From Euclidia mi (Eukaryota > Arthropoda > Insecta > Lepidoptera > Erebidae): DNA of 64,000 nt. The position numbers and the translations under genes are program-made. Position 1 is the stretch's first letter; each line of letters begins with the position of its first letter. This document shows positions 11,332-24,440 of the stretch, piece by piece. The stretch covers positions 1-64,000 of the forward strand of contig CALYKY020000262.1 of assembly GCA_944739405.2 (NCBI GenBank), written 5' to 3'. A model generated the notes under the pieces. The model saw only the letters and a program-made list of their open reading frames with translations. It searched no databases and was not told where the DNA came from.

Positions 11332-11578
11332 GGGTGCATAGGGTTCCCACCAGGGTGCATAGGGTTCCCACCAAGAACTTAGGGTCCCAAGCCAACCTCA
11401 CCTGCAAGTGGTGCACCTGCCGATCAACGGACGAGGCTCTGGCAAACAAAATATCCCGATAAGCGGCAATAGGCTCGCCACCTATTACGTGGGATCAAAA
11501 CACTGGCGAAAAGTGGGCGTTTAATATGCCTCTGCCTACCCCTTCGGGGAAACAGGCGTGAGTCTATGTATGTATGTA
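11332..11578 (+). mobile_element. SINE-like element sharing the RTE 3' tail
   Basis: The segment starts with a 21-bp tandem duplication (11332-11352 and 11353-11373), continues through AATAGGCTCGCCACCTATTA and GGCGAAAAGTGGGCG, and ends CTCTGCCTACCCCTTCGGGG followed by a short (ATGT)n run. The last 45 bases or so match the end of the RTE LINE at 5650-5708, so it was probably mobilised by RTE machinery. A related full copy with a tRNA-like head lies at 55446-55703. No tRNA-like head is obvious here, so the 5' end may be missing. Confidence 0.7.
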
Positions 11579-12904
11579 AAAGTTTCGTCGAGTCGTCTAT
11601 TTTTCGTATGGCGCTTTCAAAATGCGACAAATCGTAAGACAACGATACTACAAAAAGCATGTGTACCTATGTTTAGATCCTTAGATTAACTCCAACACGT
11701 AAAATCGAAGCTCAGAAAGAGTACGTTCCTCCAACCCACATTACAAAACCAGGTGAAGGACAGTAATAAAAATAACACAGCGGGTTTATGGGCATACATT
11801 CGCAATGTTGTTATAATAACAAGATGTTATACGAAATAATAGTCTTGGATGGAGACATTGTATAAAATTGTAGCAGTTTTCTACCTAAGCTAAGGCTTTT
11901 CTGATATTTATTGTACACACTAGAAGTTACGCGGGGTTTTGAGACTAGACAAAATCTGTATAAAACGGGCTTTAAAGAGAAATACGACCATGATAATATT
12001 CAATTTTTAAACGTTGAAATTTTTAGTATAGGTATCGCCAAATTTCTAGTTCCCTCTGAAGTTGCTGCGTATAGCAGCGCAGTAATCGAAAATTAGGTGT
12101 CAGCGGGACGGGGGCGGGTAGCGGGAGGGGACTTCACGATTCGTAGCGTGACGCATTCGGCTATGATTGGTTGCATTCGGATAATATGTTCTGTTGCATT
12201 TGAAATTTGAATTTGTGTTCGAATCTTCCGTAAAAGTACAGTCACTAAAAAACGCGCCACGCAACTTTAAATTATCTATTTGTTATATTATGTTGTGTTC
12301 TTATTCGCTTGTTGTTTTAGTCATATTACTTATTGATTGTTATTTTATACGTACCTAAGTATATACTCTTATACGTCTGTGATATTCACTTACTATTTTG
12401 TTCAATTGTTTATCATCCACCAAGAATATTTCTCACCTCTACGTGAATCGATAAGGAAAATGGGGATGAAAATATGTAGGTAGATAATATACCTATATTT
12501 ACAGTTTCAAATTTTTTTTGCCTAAATATTAGACCTTGATTCACATTTGGTTCATCACTTTGTTGTCACAATAAACTAAAACTTAATTTATTTGTCATTA
12601 TGGTAACAAAAATATGTATATTTAAATATATTTTTGTAAAGATTTTCTTTTTGACTGTACCTGCGCAAACACTTGGCGGCGTGGTTCAACTTCAGAGAGG
12701 ACTAGAAGTTTGGCAAAAACTATACCTATATGGCAGGTAAATACGTTGGTAAGAGGATAAGATAAAATTATATAAAAATGTGGATTTATGGAACAATGGT
12801 TCTACTATACCAGTTGTTTGTTATTTCAAAGAAGAGTGCCAAATCTGAATATGACTATCAAATTAGAAATAATCTATGTGTAAGTATGTGGCCACAATAT
12901 CATA
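11579..12904. other. No gene recognised; GC-rich patch
   Basis: Mostly AT-rich. A short GC-rich patch at about 12100-12135 (GGGACGGGGGCGGGTAGCGG) stands out but has no neighbouring gene I can support. Confidence 0.5.
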
Positions 12905-13146
12905 ACCACCTTTCCCAATCCGCTGCTGAACATAGATCTCTCCTAATATAGCTTGTAAGTCAATAGGAGGATTTGTCGTTCTATATCACACCACACTGGC
13001 CAAAGGGGTTGGTTTGGTATCGAGTTTTCCGTCTCTGCGCAAAGTTACTTGGTATGTCCTATGTATATTATACTGAGTCGCCTCTTAGAGCACTAAAGAA
13101 ATGAAATGGTACTGACACATTATATTCTTAATCTACGACTACACGA
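12905..13146 (+). repeat. Diverged copy of a dispersed 230-bp repeat family
   Basis: Similar in layout to 31436-31664 and 57575-57795: a CTGCTGAACATAG-like start, CACACTGGCCAAAGGGGTTG, GAGTTTTCCGTCTCTGC and an ending near ATTCTTAATCTACGAC. The copy is clearly older than the other two. No coding potential. Confidence 0.55.
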
Positions 13147-14081
13147 AGCCACAAATTACATAATTTCTGCTGCTGTTTCTTGTCTTTGATAATTTTCATC
13201 GTAGTTACTAAAATAGAGAAATGAAGGGCGAGAAGGAGTGGACGTGAAAGCGTCAGTAAATTATTGACCCTATATAATGTACGTTGAACAGTTTTATACT
13301 TGGTTTCGGTTACCCGCTTAGCGATAATGGTATAATGAAGTTCTGTTTCAATGTATACGTTTAGATAAATATAAGCTAATAGAAGAATATACCTTATTTC
13401 AGATAAACAGTATTGAGTTCTCAGCAGTTAAACTAGATAGAAAATATGCGTTTTCTAAGAAAAAGACGTCTGCGAACCAAATAGCACTTACAGGATGATA
13501 AAATTAAACTAATATTTACTTAGAGTATACAATTCTTCGAGCTGCCGTAACCTTAGAATCATAACGATATCTCTAAAGTAAACGTAGTCTCGCAACTTTA
13601 TTAAAAGTTTGCTACGTGATCTTTTCTTCGCATAGTACTTAGTTGCTCTCTACAAAATACTCTCAGAAACTTCAATATAATATGTAAGACAAACAATGAG
13701 TACTACTTACAAATTATTATAATAGTTCTCAGTTGCATATGCATTCATATTTATTTTTTAAAATAACTTTGTTCTTAAAGTAATAATTAGTAGTTGACAA
13801 AAGGTCGCATTTGTAACAAAAATACTTTCTTTTTCGTATGAGTGAGTGACTACGTCTAGTGTTCGAGCTTATTGACAGTCCGAAGGCGATTTTATCTTGA
13901 AAAAATTCTGGAACCGACCAAATGTCTAATGTAAGAGCCACACGAACGGTTAGCCATCAAAGCAGAGACCTTAGTAAACGTAGCTTAACTTTAGCGATCT
14001 ATTACGATCAGTAAGTCCAGTCAAACTGTGAGCGCTACACCTAAAACTCTAATGATCTTAGTATACAATAACATTCAACAT
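13147..14081. other. No gene recognised
   Basis: Only short chance frames; no repeat family recognised. Confidence 0.6.
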
Positions 14082-14597
14082 CGACTCAAACGAGCCCAAA
14101 CTCAATGGGATTACGTCTTTGTATTACAAAGATCCCATGGCCACATTTCTGCGCCATCATCATACCCTGGAAAACATCCAGTACCAAAGTCCATGTAAAG
14201 ACGAATCAAACGACCCTAAACTCGATGAGATTGGGTTATTGTATCACAAAGATCTCATGGTTACCTTCAAACTCTATCATCAGACCATAGAAATCATCCG
14301 GCATCAAGTCTATGTAAAGACGACTCAAACGAGCCCAAACTCGACGGCATTGGGTTGTTATCGTCAAATCGCTTCAAGTGTGCTTATAAAATTTGAAGAG
14401 TTCCTTCGGTTTTTTCAGGATTACATGATCAGATCCTGACCTGATGATCATGGGACCAACTAGGAGGTATACTCTTTCAATCAAAACAAGAATTTTCGAA
14501 ATCGGTCCAGGCGTCTTAGAGAAATCGGGGAACATACATAAAAAAAAAGATTCCGACGAATTGAGAACCTCCTCCTTTTTTCGAAGTCGGTTAAAAA
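14082..14597 (+). repeat. Dispersed repeat with a 120-bp tandem array at its 5' end
   Basis: Units begin at 14082, 14202 and 14321 (120 and 119 bp apart), each starting CGACTCAAACGAGCCCAAAC or a close variant, the third cut short near 14376. The segment then runs to GAGAACCTCCTCCTTTTTTC and GAAGTCGGTT at 14597. The same 3' end occurs at 54440-54650, inside the receptor gene. Spurious open frames at 14105-14439 come from the tandem units. Confidence 0.75.
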
Positions 14598-15622
14598 TCT
14601 AAACACAAAATAGAAATATTTAAATCTGAACAATAAAGATTCCTAAGTGGCAACCATGAACTGAAATCACGATGTCGAATGGACACTAAAATGGACAATA
14701 ACAGAGCGAAAAAAATTTGATTCCTGTGAAAGTATTGGTGGAAAGTTTTCGTCTGGGTGTAATTTGATCATATAGCACGAATTCGTTCCAAGGTTGCCTG
14801 ATTTTAAGAGGCCTTTGACATTTTTTGCTCAAAACTACAATTCCTATGGAATTTTGATGGCCAAGCAATGAAATAAGTTATGAAAAAAACCTTTATTGTA
14901 CTATTTAGACCGGTTCGTGACACTGTTCATAGCGGCTTTAAATTTTAAAATTTTCCGGTATTGTTATTAAATTTTAGCCGATTTCTAAAAGGCGTTTTCC
15001 TTAAAATGCTCGAAATTGTAATTTTAGGCTCTCACGACTTACATAATTTGAAAGTAATTTCATATTTAAAAGCACTGTTTTGTCTATTTTGTATTTTTGA
15101 TGTACACTACGGCTTCAATTTTCCGTTTTTAATTAAATATTTAAGTACAGCTAAGTTTTAATATCACATAATTTGAACAAAATGGCCCGAAACCGATGTC
15201 CATTTTCTCAGTATATAATATGGTTAATAAATAAATACTTATACCATGATAAAGTTCACATTTGCCGCTAATGGTATTCCGTAAAAATATTGATGTAATT
15301 TACAGAAATTTACTAAAAAAAAACATCGTCGAGACAACAAGAAATCGTATAATATATCATTGCACACGATGCATCGCTTAGTGCCGCGCGAGCGCTTGTC
15401 GAGGCAGGACCTGTGTCGAATTTTTTTATTTCGCGCCATGCGAGTCTTATTAAAATTATAGTGCGACCACCACATCTTGATCAAGTAAGTAAAATTATAA
15501 CATTATTATTTTTCATCCAAGTCTAGTATTTTGAATAATATTTGATACTCATTATTGTGTGTAGTCACATTAATAGTACATCGTTATTTTGCATTAATAA
15601 GAGTTTTTTTTTTATTTGTAGC
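14598..15622. other. Unassigned sequence upstream of the spliced transposase-like gene
   Basis: No recognisable repeat or gene. It could hold the promoter and 5' region of the gene starting at 15623, but no specific element is visible. Confidence 0.4.
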
Positions 15623-16748
15623 ATGGGTCGAAAAGGTACTGTGTACAGATGTATTAGAAAGAAAAGGTATTCAGCTAATTTAAGAAATGCAAACCAAGCA
15701 AGGTAATATTCCTTACAAAATGATAGAATACATGAGTTTATAAACGATTCAGCAATACTTAAAATGTTTGTGCTTTTCAGAAAAAATATAAAGCTTGATA
15801 ACTTGAAAAACAGTACTTATGTAAATGATAAACATAACGACGATATTACTCAAGGGTCATGTTCATCTGCAGTGGAAACGGTAATTATATTTTTCATTAA
15901 CTTTCTAGGTACTATCTGGTATTTCGACATAAGTATTTTACGACCTTGATTTGGTCTTGTATGGTAAGTTTTAGTAGGGATATTTTTTGTAAGAATTTTA
16001 TGGTTATGTCCGGTTCAGAGTTCATTAAAGCGATTCATAGGCAATAGGCATCTTGTTACTTTGATTCTTGTTACTTCCGCGCTTCAGCCTACATAGAAAT
16101 TAGCGCCATTTAGTCCACATGGTCGTCCACTTGGCGTCAAGGCTAGAAGCTAGTACTTATTGTTTATTTTTTGTTTCTGTTTTAGATAACTAATTTTCGC
16201 CAAGTTCCGACGTCATCTATGAAGAATTTAAATATAATACCTCAGGACCAGCTAGTGTCACTTGATGAGATAGATAATATGAGTATGACCATTGAAATGG
16301 ATTCAAAGGATAATAGTGTAAGAATTTATTATCATTTATATTTTTAATGTGTATAATGTCAGCAGTAATATACATAAGTATAATAATATTTGGCTTTTGC
16401 CCTGCAGGGGGACAACATTATAGGCTTTAAATAAAATTATAATAATATTTGTTTCAGGCAGTAGATGACGTGGTTCAAGGACGAAGAATAATTGATTTCC
16501 AGTACTTTATGGATCAAATATTTAATATAGAAAAACATGGTGAGAAATTTGGTTGCAAACTTAGCAATCTGAAATTTATTCAAGAAAAGCAAAACGGTCT
16601 TGCTAAACTGTCACATAAACAAACAAATAATAAGTTTGAACATTCGATTGAAAGTTGTAACATAGACTATATACAATTAAAAGTATACTTTTTCTTAAAA
16701 AAGGCAGCCAAGAAAGACATCATATTAGTGCTTCCTATCCTTAAATAA
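15623..16748 (+). CDS. Four-exon gene, N-terminal part of a Mutator-like (MULE) transposase-type protein
   Basis: Exons 15623-15702, 15781-15880, 16186-16317 and 16458-16748 have GT..AG introns, three good acceptors (TGCTTTTCAG, TTCTGTTTTAG, TTTGTTTCAG) and phases 2, 0, 0. They join into an uninterrupted 200-codon frame plus stop. It begins MGRKGTVYRCIRKKRYS, basic and reminiscent of the start of MULE-type proteins. Exon 4 carries GRRIIDFQYFMDQIF, a Cys (KFGCKLSNL) and EKQNGL. I recall this pattern as the entry to the insect Mutator-like transposase domain. After NGLAKL the family pattern is lost and the protein stops within 50 residues, so the DDE core is missing. It could be a truncated transposon gene, a captured fragment, or the start of a longer gene by another splice. 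Gene structure is well supported; the family is moderately supported. Confidence 0.55.
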
Positions 16749-17499
16749 ATCAAGATAATATCTGTTTTCAAAGCATCAAGCATACCCCTACAACGTAGAT
16801 CAACCCTAATTCTTTATATTTACTAACAAACAATATATATTTTTTTTATAAAGCGGATATAGCCGTTACAACCTGCTTGAATAAAAGTTGCAGGATAAAA
16901 AGTAAAGTACCATCTATTAAAAGGAAGGAAGAAGTTTAAACTATCGCTAAACATCAAGTAACTTGGTTGCTCACTTTTTATTTCTTGGGGCATTATTTTT
17001 TATTCTATAAATTATCTAGTTTATGAGCAGACGCGGTGCAAAATGGTAGGTTGTATAATAGTATAAATATCACTCTCCAAATCACAAACGGTATATATTA
17101 TGACAAATTTAACGAAATAACTTAAACTCGCATACACTTTTTCGAGAATTAGTGGTTTGACTACAAACATTTATGAAATTACTTTTGTGCAACAAATTTT
17201 GACCTTAAATCATTTTGTACAACTAATTTAATTATTGGCCTTAAAAAAATGCAACTAGTTAACCCTAAGAAACCCTAAAAACCCTAAGAAGAACATAAAA
17301 CAGGTTATGAAACTAATTTTGACCATAAAGCATTTTGCGCAACTAACAAATGATTTCTGATTTTATCCGGTTTATATTAGATAGTGAGAGTCTATACTCT
17401 CACTCCGATTCGTAAGAAACAATAAAATATGAAACTATGATCAGCAACGAGTCAACTCATTATCTACACCAAGATGATAACAAACAACAATTTTAAAAG
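16749..17499. other. No gene recognised
   Basis: AT-rich. It includes a short run of CCCTAA-like repeats (about 17262-17290) that is too imperfect to call telomeric. Confidence 0.6.
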
Positions 17500-17708
17500 G
17501 CAACTCCCGCACCAGGAATAAATCCCGTGTCTCGAGGGACATTATAAACATACAACCAACGGACACAATGAACATTCAGACTCGTACTAACAATTTATGG
17601 ATCAAACAAAGTGTTGTCTCGTGTTAGAATCGAACCCACAACACTCGGCGCTGTGCCTAGCTGCGAAGTGGCCGCTTAAAAACCACTACGCTAACCGTGC
17701 AGACAGTC
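17500..17708 (-). mobile_element. tRNA-derived SINE
   Basis: On the minus strand it begins GTCTGCACGGTTAGCGTAGT (A-box-like) and has a B box GGGTTCGATTCTAAC at 17637-17623, about the spacing of a pol III promoter. It continues into TGTTCATTGTGTCCGTTGG and ends near 17500. Part of the same family lies in both arms of the large inverted repeat (36325-36405 and 44878-44955). Confidence 0.7.
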
Positions 17709-20700
17709 AAATGTATAATTAATTCATTTAAATTTTAAATTGATATAAATACCACTATCTAATCTAAAAAAGAAAATATCGTGGAAAACCGCACGTCTTA
17801 ATAATAAATTGTTAATGTATGTTTGAGCGGCATCGGTGCGACGGTGGCGCCATCTATCACGTTCAGTACGACACAAATGCTGTTACGACCGAAATAATGT
17901 TCACCAATGCATTAACGAGTAATGGACAATTAAATTAAGCTTCTACTTGCGAGCGATAAAATTAATATTGTGCTTGAGTCCTACTATCCTTCAGTCATTG
18001 GGTAAGGGGTACTACCCCTACATGGAACCCCTACGGTACCATACATTGTGCGAAAAAGCAATTAAAATAAATTAAGAATCGACATTTTCTATATGCTACT
18101 ATTTTGTATATAATTATTATTGCAAACAAAACTGAACAACTGTCAGCGGAGGCTTAGTAATAGGATACGGTTTCAGTAATTTAAACTTTAACTTATAGGT
18201 AACGGCCGGATCATAGGTTCGGTTCTCTATGCCCTGATAAAATGAACACAATTGAATAGCACAAATTCATAATCCCGTTAGCTACTAATTAAAAGATTTG
18301 GTATAAAAACTATCGATTCAGACCTCGGAGTTAATTGATAAAAGATAAATGGCAAAAGAACGAAAACAGGTTAAACGATAAAGTATCGATGTCATGATAG
18401 TGAGCTAGAGAGATATTTCTTTTCGATAAACTAGCTCTCGGCAGTTGAAGAAGTTGGTAAGTAGTGTTTTACTGAAAGTTAATGTCTATCAAAATCATAT
18501 TCATAGGTCAGTATATGCCGCTGAGTTCACTTGACACTTTTTTGTATGTTATTTATTGTACCCTTCTTTAAACGCGAGGAGTCTATAATTATCAAATAAA
18601 GTAGAAAGAGCGACTTTTACGCTAAATCAAAATATAAAATATATGAGCGTAACTGCGGGTAAACTCTAGTTTGTAATATAGCAACAATACCGTATTGCTG
18701 AATATGAACAAATTCATTATAAATTCGTATCAGTCGTGACATTTACGTACTATTTTACGGATCAGAAAAGAGACTCATCTTTTTCAAACTTTATTTTATT
18801 TGTAGGCATTGACATATATATTACTGCGTAGGTCTATCAAAAGCCATTCGTTTAAATTAGGTACATTTCATGAGCATATTTTTATTTTTATTGAACGTGC
18901 GTAACTTTATTATGACAACAATAATTAGAAAAATATACATTTTAATAATACACAACCTATGAGCGAACTCTATGTCGCGTAACCTAATATAGAAATGTCG
19001 TACACACAGGACACTTGGTTCGCAGTCGCTGGAGGCTTTTGGTTCTTGACAGATTGATACAAACTAGATACCTTCTAGGTTATATACTACTATGCTGTTA
19101 AGACAAGTATCTCTAGCACGCGTATTGCTTATGTTATTTAATACAATGATTGTTTCAATAAATTTTATAAGAATCATCTGAATAAACAATCGTCGGTGTA
19201 CGTTTAATATTGTATACCTTTCGAGATGGAGGAGTTTGTTTGCGAAGCGAGTATCTGAAAAATATCAATTTGTTGGCTAACACGGAGACGGTTAGGTCCC
19301 ACGGTACGTGACCGCAATAACAACCAACCGAGAACAGATTTTGAAGAAACAACTTCGCGTGGATGCGACATTGATAGGGTTACAGTGTGCGGAAAACTAC
19401 GTGAATTATTTATAATATTTATTTGGGCTGTGCTCTCGTAAAGTCCCTCTAGGTTACTAGGAGTTAAGTTTATGCACGAAAACTATGGCTGACTACTACG
19501 ATACCTACTATAAGAGGCAAAATAACAGCCTTATAGAGTAAGTCTTAATGGGATAAATATCTAAAACCTATATCAAAAGACTATTTTTAATGGAATAAGA
19601 AGCCTCATTTAGACTATAAACCTATCGAGTTTAATGCATTTTGTGGCTATGAATTTTATGCAGATTTTAAGCAATTTCTACCTACATTTTAATGTAATTT
19701 TCGCCAGTGACATCTCTCACCACGCCAATTTTTCTGAATCTGTTGAGTCTTACTAACTTTGTCGTTAACAATATTAGTAAGATTCTTGGATAAGACCAGA
19801 CTAGAAGGAAGTTTACTTTCTTTACAAACCTGCCAATCCTCTAACGTAACCACACTTAAATACTACAAAATTATATTAGATACGTACGATATTACGCCAA
19901 AGTAACGGAACAATAGAATCAAATAAAAAGGAAGAATACTGGATAAAGTGAGGCACTTAATAAAGTGTATCGGTAGGTGTTATCGAATTCCATTGAGCTG
20001 TGCTTTTAAAAGATCATCCTTTAGGAAGCACTCTAGAATCGAGTCGTATCGCGAAGCACTTCATAATTGGCTTATGATCTATAAAAGCGATCGCTCAACT
20101 TTATACTGTCATCCGATTAATGATTCATTAATTTATTTTATGGGAAGCTACACTGAAATTGCTTAAGCTGGGCAGGTATCATCGAATCACTCAATCAATC
20201 AACTTTGCCAAATATTTATTAAGCTGTCATAATATTACTCGGCTTTTGTTTTGATCAATTATAATATACGAATTTATAAAGCTATTTCGTAGCTGAGAGA
20301 GAATCTTACCCCGAACATCAAATTTACTGTAGATAAACAAGTTAAACCTTTCTTATGTGTATATGTAAGTACAAGTACATTATCTAGAGGTCTCTCCTCG
20401 CGTTTTCCTCTAATTCTTCCTATTAGTGGGTTGCATGGACCCATAAAAGTGTCTAAAATAGATATTTAATTAGACGATTATCTGTTTCCCAGGAGAAAAA
20501 CGATAGCTTCAATACATTCAACTTGTGGTCTAAGTATATCGAGTAACACAAATGTTCCGGGACAATATCACAATTTTTCCTTTACATTTTTCGTAGCTAG
20601 CGCTTACTTGTATTATATGGTGAGAAGGAAAGAAGAACTGAATGATGACTGGTGTATAAGCTGAGTGATAAACCACAAGTGTTTATTTTATGACTTAATC

Positions 20701-21514
20701 GCTCTAAAATAACTGTCTGATGAGAGACAAAATATCTAAGCGAGGTTTCAATGTTAATTCAAATAACATTCAACGCAGCAAGAAACATTTTGAACAATAT
20801 GGATTTAATAATTACAGAGATTAAGATTGCGACACAATTTTATCAAATAGTAAATATTATATTGAATAAATATGTAAGTAAGTATAGCTGAATTTTTACG
20901 CTTAGGTACTATGAGTAGCTATATCAGTGACTACTTTAAGGTAAATTACAAAAGGAATTTACCAGATCTTGTAACACCATACGTCTTATGCCTCAGTTGT
21001 AAAAGCTTTGAGGACTTCTTACCAGATTGAAGACATTATAACTTTATAGGCCTTATTACAAAACAAGCATTAAATACTTAAGCCCAGATTAAATCTATTT
21101 TGACAATGAATTAAAGAAGATCGTAATTAATTTCCATTCAGGATTTATACCAACAAATTCTAGAGCACCTGTCTCTAAATTCGTTGGAATAAATCCTAAA
21201 CTTTATAATGTTTCGCATCAGTACCAATCACCTTTACAGAAATAAGGCCCGAAATATATTTAGAACGTGTTTTATAATAACTTGACTGTTTTAGTTGTTA
21301 TTTCAACTGAAATAGTTTTATGGATTATTAGACTGTAGTTTTATGGAACAAAATATTATATTTGTCAAGCATTGTAACTATTCTTGCGTTTACCTACTTA
21401 TTTAGAGCAATAGTTTCATGTGTACTTCTCTAAATGGAGGCAAGAGATTTATTTTCATCTTGTTATCACATTTATTGTAATAATTTTATTTTAAATTATT
21501 GCCTGGTGTAAGTG
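17709..21514. other. Long stretch with no gene recognised
   Basis: About 3.8 kb of AT-rich sequence with frames under 75 codons. The 19948-20166 frame (72 codons) has no motif I know. Regulatory content cannot be judged by eye. Confidence 0.55.
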
Positions 21515-24440
21515 ACTGAACTGTTTGACGACCGTTATGTTGTGTGGAGACGGAATAGGGACTATGTCCTGACGGGCTAAACTCGTGGTGGTGGTGTTCT
21601 TATAGCCGTGCGAAGGGACTTGTGTGCTACCCCACAACCAAGCTACGTAAGTAACGCTGAGGATTTTTGGCTGTCTATACCCATTAAAAAAGGCAATTCT
21701 AAATTATCGTCGAATTTAAGATTAAACATATGCGTTGTCTACTTGTGCAGGCACAATCTTGGACTGTCTTTTGCCAATCAATTGAAGAATTTTATTTGTA
21801 AGTTGGACGAAATCATACTGAGAAAACCTAACGAAACATATTTTATAGTCGGTGACCTCAATTTGAGCGGTATATCGTGGTCGCGAACTGCAGGTGAGTC
21901 ATCTTTACTACCATGCGCAGTTAGTAGTGTCGACAACCAATCATTTATCGATACGCTATGTACCCATGCTCTGAGCCAGTATAACGGCGTATCAAACCGC
22001 TACGGCAGGACACTGGACCTTGTCCTCTCAAATGAATTAGTCATTGTTCAATAGTGCGATCACCCATTAGTGCCTATAGACCCACATCACAATGCCCTCG
22101 TGATCGAATTAAATTTTTGTCAATTCTCCTGTCTGAAACTAATATTATTAATGAAAAAATTTTGGCAGTTGACTAGGAAAATTAATTTTACAACAAATCG
22201 ATGGACAGCGCCGTAGAGGGCTTCTATTCATATTTAAATCAATTAATTACTCAGCATATCCCATCTAAGTTATGCAAACATGATGAATATCCAGTGCGGT
22301 ATACCCCGGCATTGAAGTGTATTATAAAAGAAAAATATAAATACTTTAATAAATATAAAAGATATAGAAACTTAGCTGATAAAATTAGCTATCAGTTGCT
22401 GAAAGAAAGAGCAAAGAGATTAGAAAGTGACTGCTATCAGAAATATATTCAATCCGTGGAAAGTTGTATAAAACGAATCACAATAATAATACAAAATACA
22501 GTACAAAATAGGCGTAAGACAAACAGTTTTCCCAACACTATTAAGAATGACAATGATGAAGCCAGCGGAGACAACGCTATTTGTAATCTTTTTTCTAATT
22601 ACTTCTATTCAACTTTCTTACAACCTTCTTCAAATCCACCCAGTGTTAATATTTCGAGCCCGCCCAACTCAGTGTCAGATATAACTAACGTAAATATTGA
22701 ATTACCCGAAGTAATAAAACTATTAAAGTCACTAGATCCCAATAAATCAGCGGGGCCTGACCATGTACCTGCTCTCTTCCTTATAAACTGTGCAGAATCT
22801 ATTTCAGTACCAATAACCTTGCTTTATAAAAAATCTTTATATGAATGTACTATGCCGTCAGTATGGAAGTCCGCGTTTATAACACCTGTGCACAAGAAGG
22901 GTTTGAAAACAGAAGTTCAAAATTATCTTAATATATAAAATCCTTGCGTTACTGACTGACAGACACGCTACAGCCGAAACTATTGGGCGCAGGAAGCTGA
23001 AATTTGGCATGTTTGTTCCTTGGGAACCGTGCACTAAGAAGGGATTTCCCGAAATTCTCACGGGATCGGCCAAAACGGGTCAATTTAAAAAAAAATGCAG
23101 CCGTAGCTGCTGGCGTCCTCTAGTCGGCCTATATCTAAGCTGTGTTTAGTTGCTAAAGTATTCGAAAAAATCATTCACACACAACTGTACACCGAACTAT
23201 CGAAGTCTTTCAACGATTTTCAGCATGGTTTTGTTAGAGGGATATCGACTGTCTCCAACCTTATACTTTTCCATGATTACGTCACTGACAGTATGAGCCA
23301 GGGTAAGCAGGTTGATGTCGTTTACACTGACTACAGCAAATGTTTTGACAGAATCAATCATTCTGTCCTATTACTCAAGCTTGAATCAGCAGGAATAAGA
23401 GGAAATCTTTTAAAATGGTTTGCATCCTATATTTCTAATAGAACACAAGCAGTAGCAATGAGTAATTACACATCAGGATGGATTACAGTGCTTAGCGGAG
23501 TCCCGCAGGGCTCTTTGTTGGGTCCATTGCTGTTTGTAGTCTTTGTAAACGACATCGGTGAATGCTTCCATTCCTCGAGATTACTCTGCTTTGCAGACGA
23601 CATGACAATCTTTACTTCCATTTGTTGTGATGCAGACGTCAAAGCACTGCAGGCCGACTTGTCCAGGCTTGACGAATACTGTGCAAGAATTATACAGGAC
23701 TTAAATCCGTCAAAGTGTTCGGTTGTCACTTTCACCAGGAAAAAACACACTGTTTCCTCCGATTATTATCTTAGAGGGCATAAACTTTGTAAATCTAATA
23801 CAATACGTGATCTAGGCGTTATCTACGATTCCAAGCTACTGTTCGAAGAAATGTGGACAGTATCATCAAAAAGGCCTCTCAAGCACTTGGTTTTGTGTTT
23901 CGTACCTCGACCTGTTTTCATGATGCTAAAACGTTCAAAATTTTATATTGCACTTTCGTTCGGAGTATACTCGAATATGGCTCTCAGGTATGGAACCCCA
24001 GACATGAAAAATATATAAATAGAATAGAAAGCATTCAAAGAAGGTTTATTAGGTATTTGTGGTACCGTACAGGATACAATTATCAGTCTGACAATTATTT
24101 AAAAATATGCGCTAAATGTCACCTTCTTCCTCTTCACATGCGACGTGTAATTGCAGACGTAACATACTTACTAAAAATTCTTTCGAGTTCCATCGACTGC
24201 ACTGAATTACTCACTAAAGTCAATATCAACGTCCGTTCAAAATCTAACCGGCACTACACTCCCATTCGCTTACCTCATGTGCCATCAAACTATCGGCAGA
24301 ATAACTTCATGTGGCGAGCTAGCAAGACACTAAACTTAAAGAGCAAGTTATATAATATCGATGTATTTAATGCAAGTCTAGTTTCAGTGAGACGTTTGCT
24401 AAGCCGAGATTTCTTTCAGAGCTATCGAGAGGCTTTGTAA
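21515..24440 (+). pseudogene. ORF2 (endonuclease, RT) of the Jockey/CR1-type LINE
   Basis: It starts inside the endonuclease with LFDDRYVVWRRNRDY, a stop at about 21578, then RGGGVLIAVRRD, YFIVGDLNLSGISW and GRTLDLVLSN. RT follows: SAGPDHVPALFL, WKSAFITPVHKKG, then (after the Helitron) FQHGFVRG, DYSKCFDRINHS, SGVPQGSLLGPL and the catalytic box LCFADDMTIF. A one-base loss at about 23850 shifts the frame; it continues as SIIKKASQALGFVFR to RDFFQSYREAL at the stop 24438-24440. The order endonuclease-RT is that of an apurinic-endonuclease LINE; one stop, one frameshift and the Helitron disable it. Confidence 0.85.
22926..23123 (+). mobile_element. Short non-autonomous Helitron
   Basis: It begins TC (TCTTAATATATAAAATCC) and ends CTAG. 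A perfect GCAGC-CGTA-GCTGC hairpin (23097-23110) lies ten bases before the CTAG end. It sits between A (22925) and T (23124) with no target duplication. Joining the flanks restores the LINE codons for NYRPIS, so both ends are exact. These are the defining Helitron features; it has no coding capacity. Confidence 0.92.

Noticed and set aside
17262..17290. CCCTAA-like telomeric repeats
   Set aside because: Only a few irregular units, and insect telomeres use TTAGG; treated as chance.
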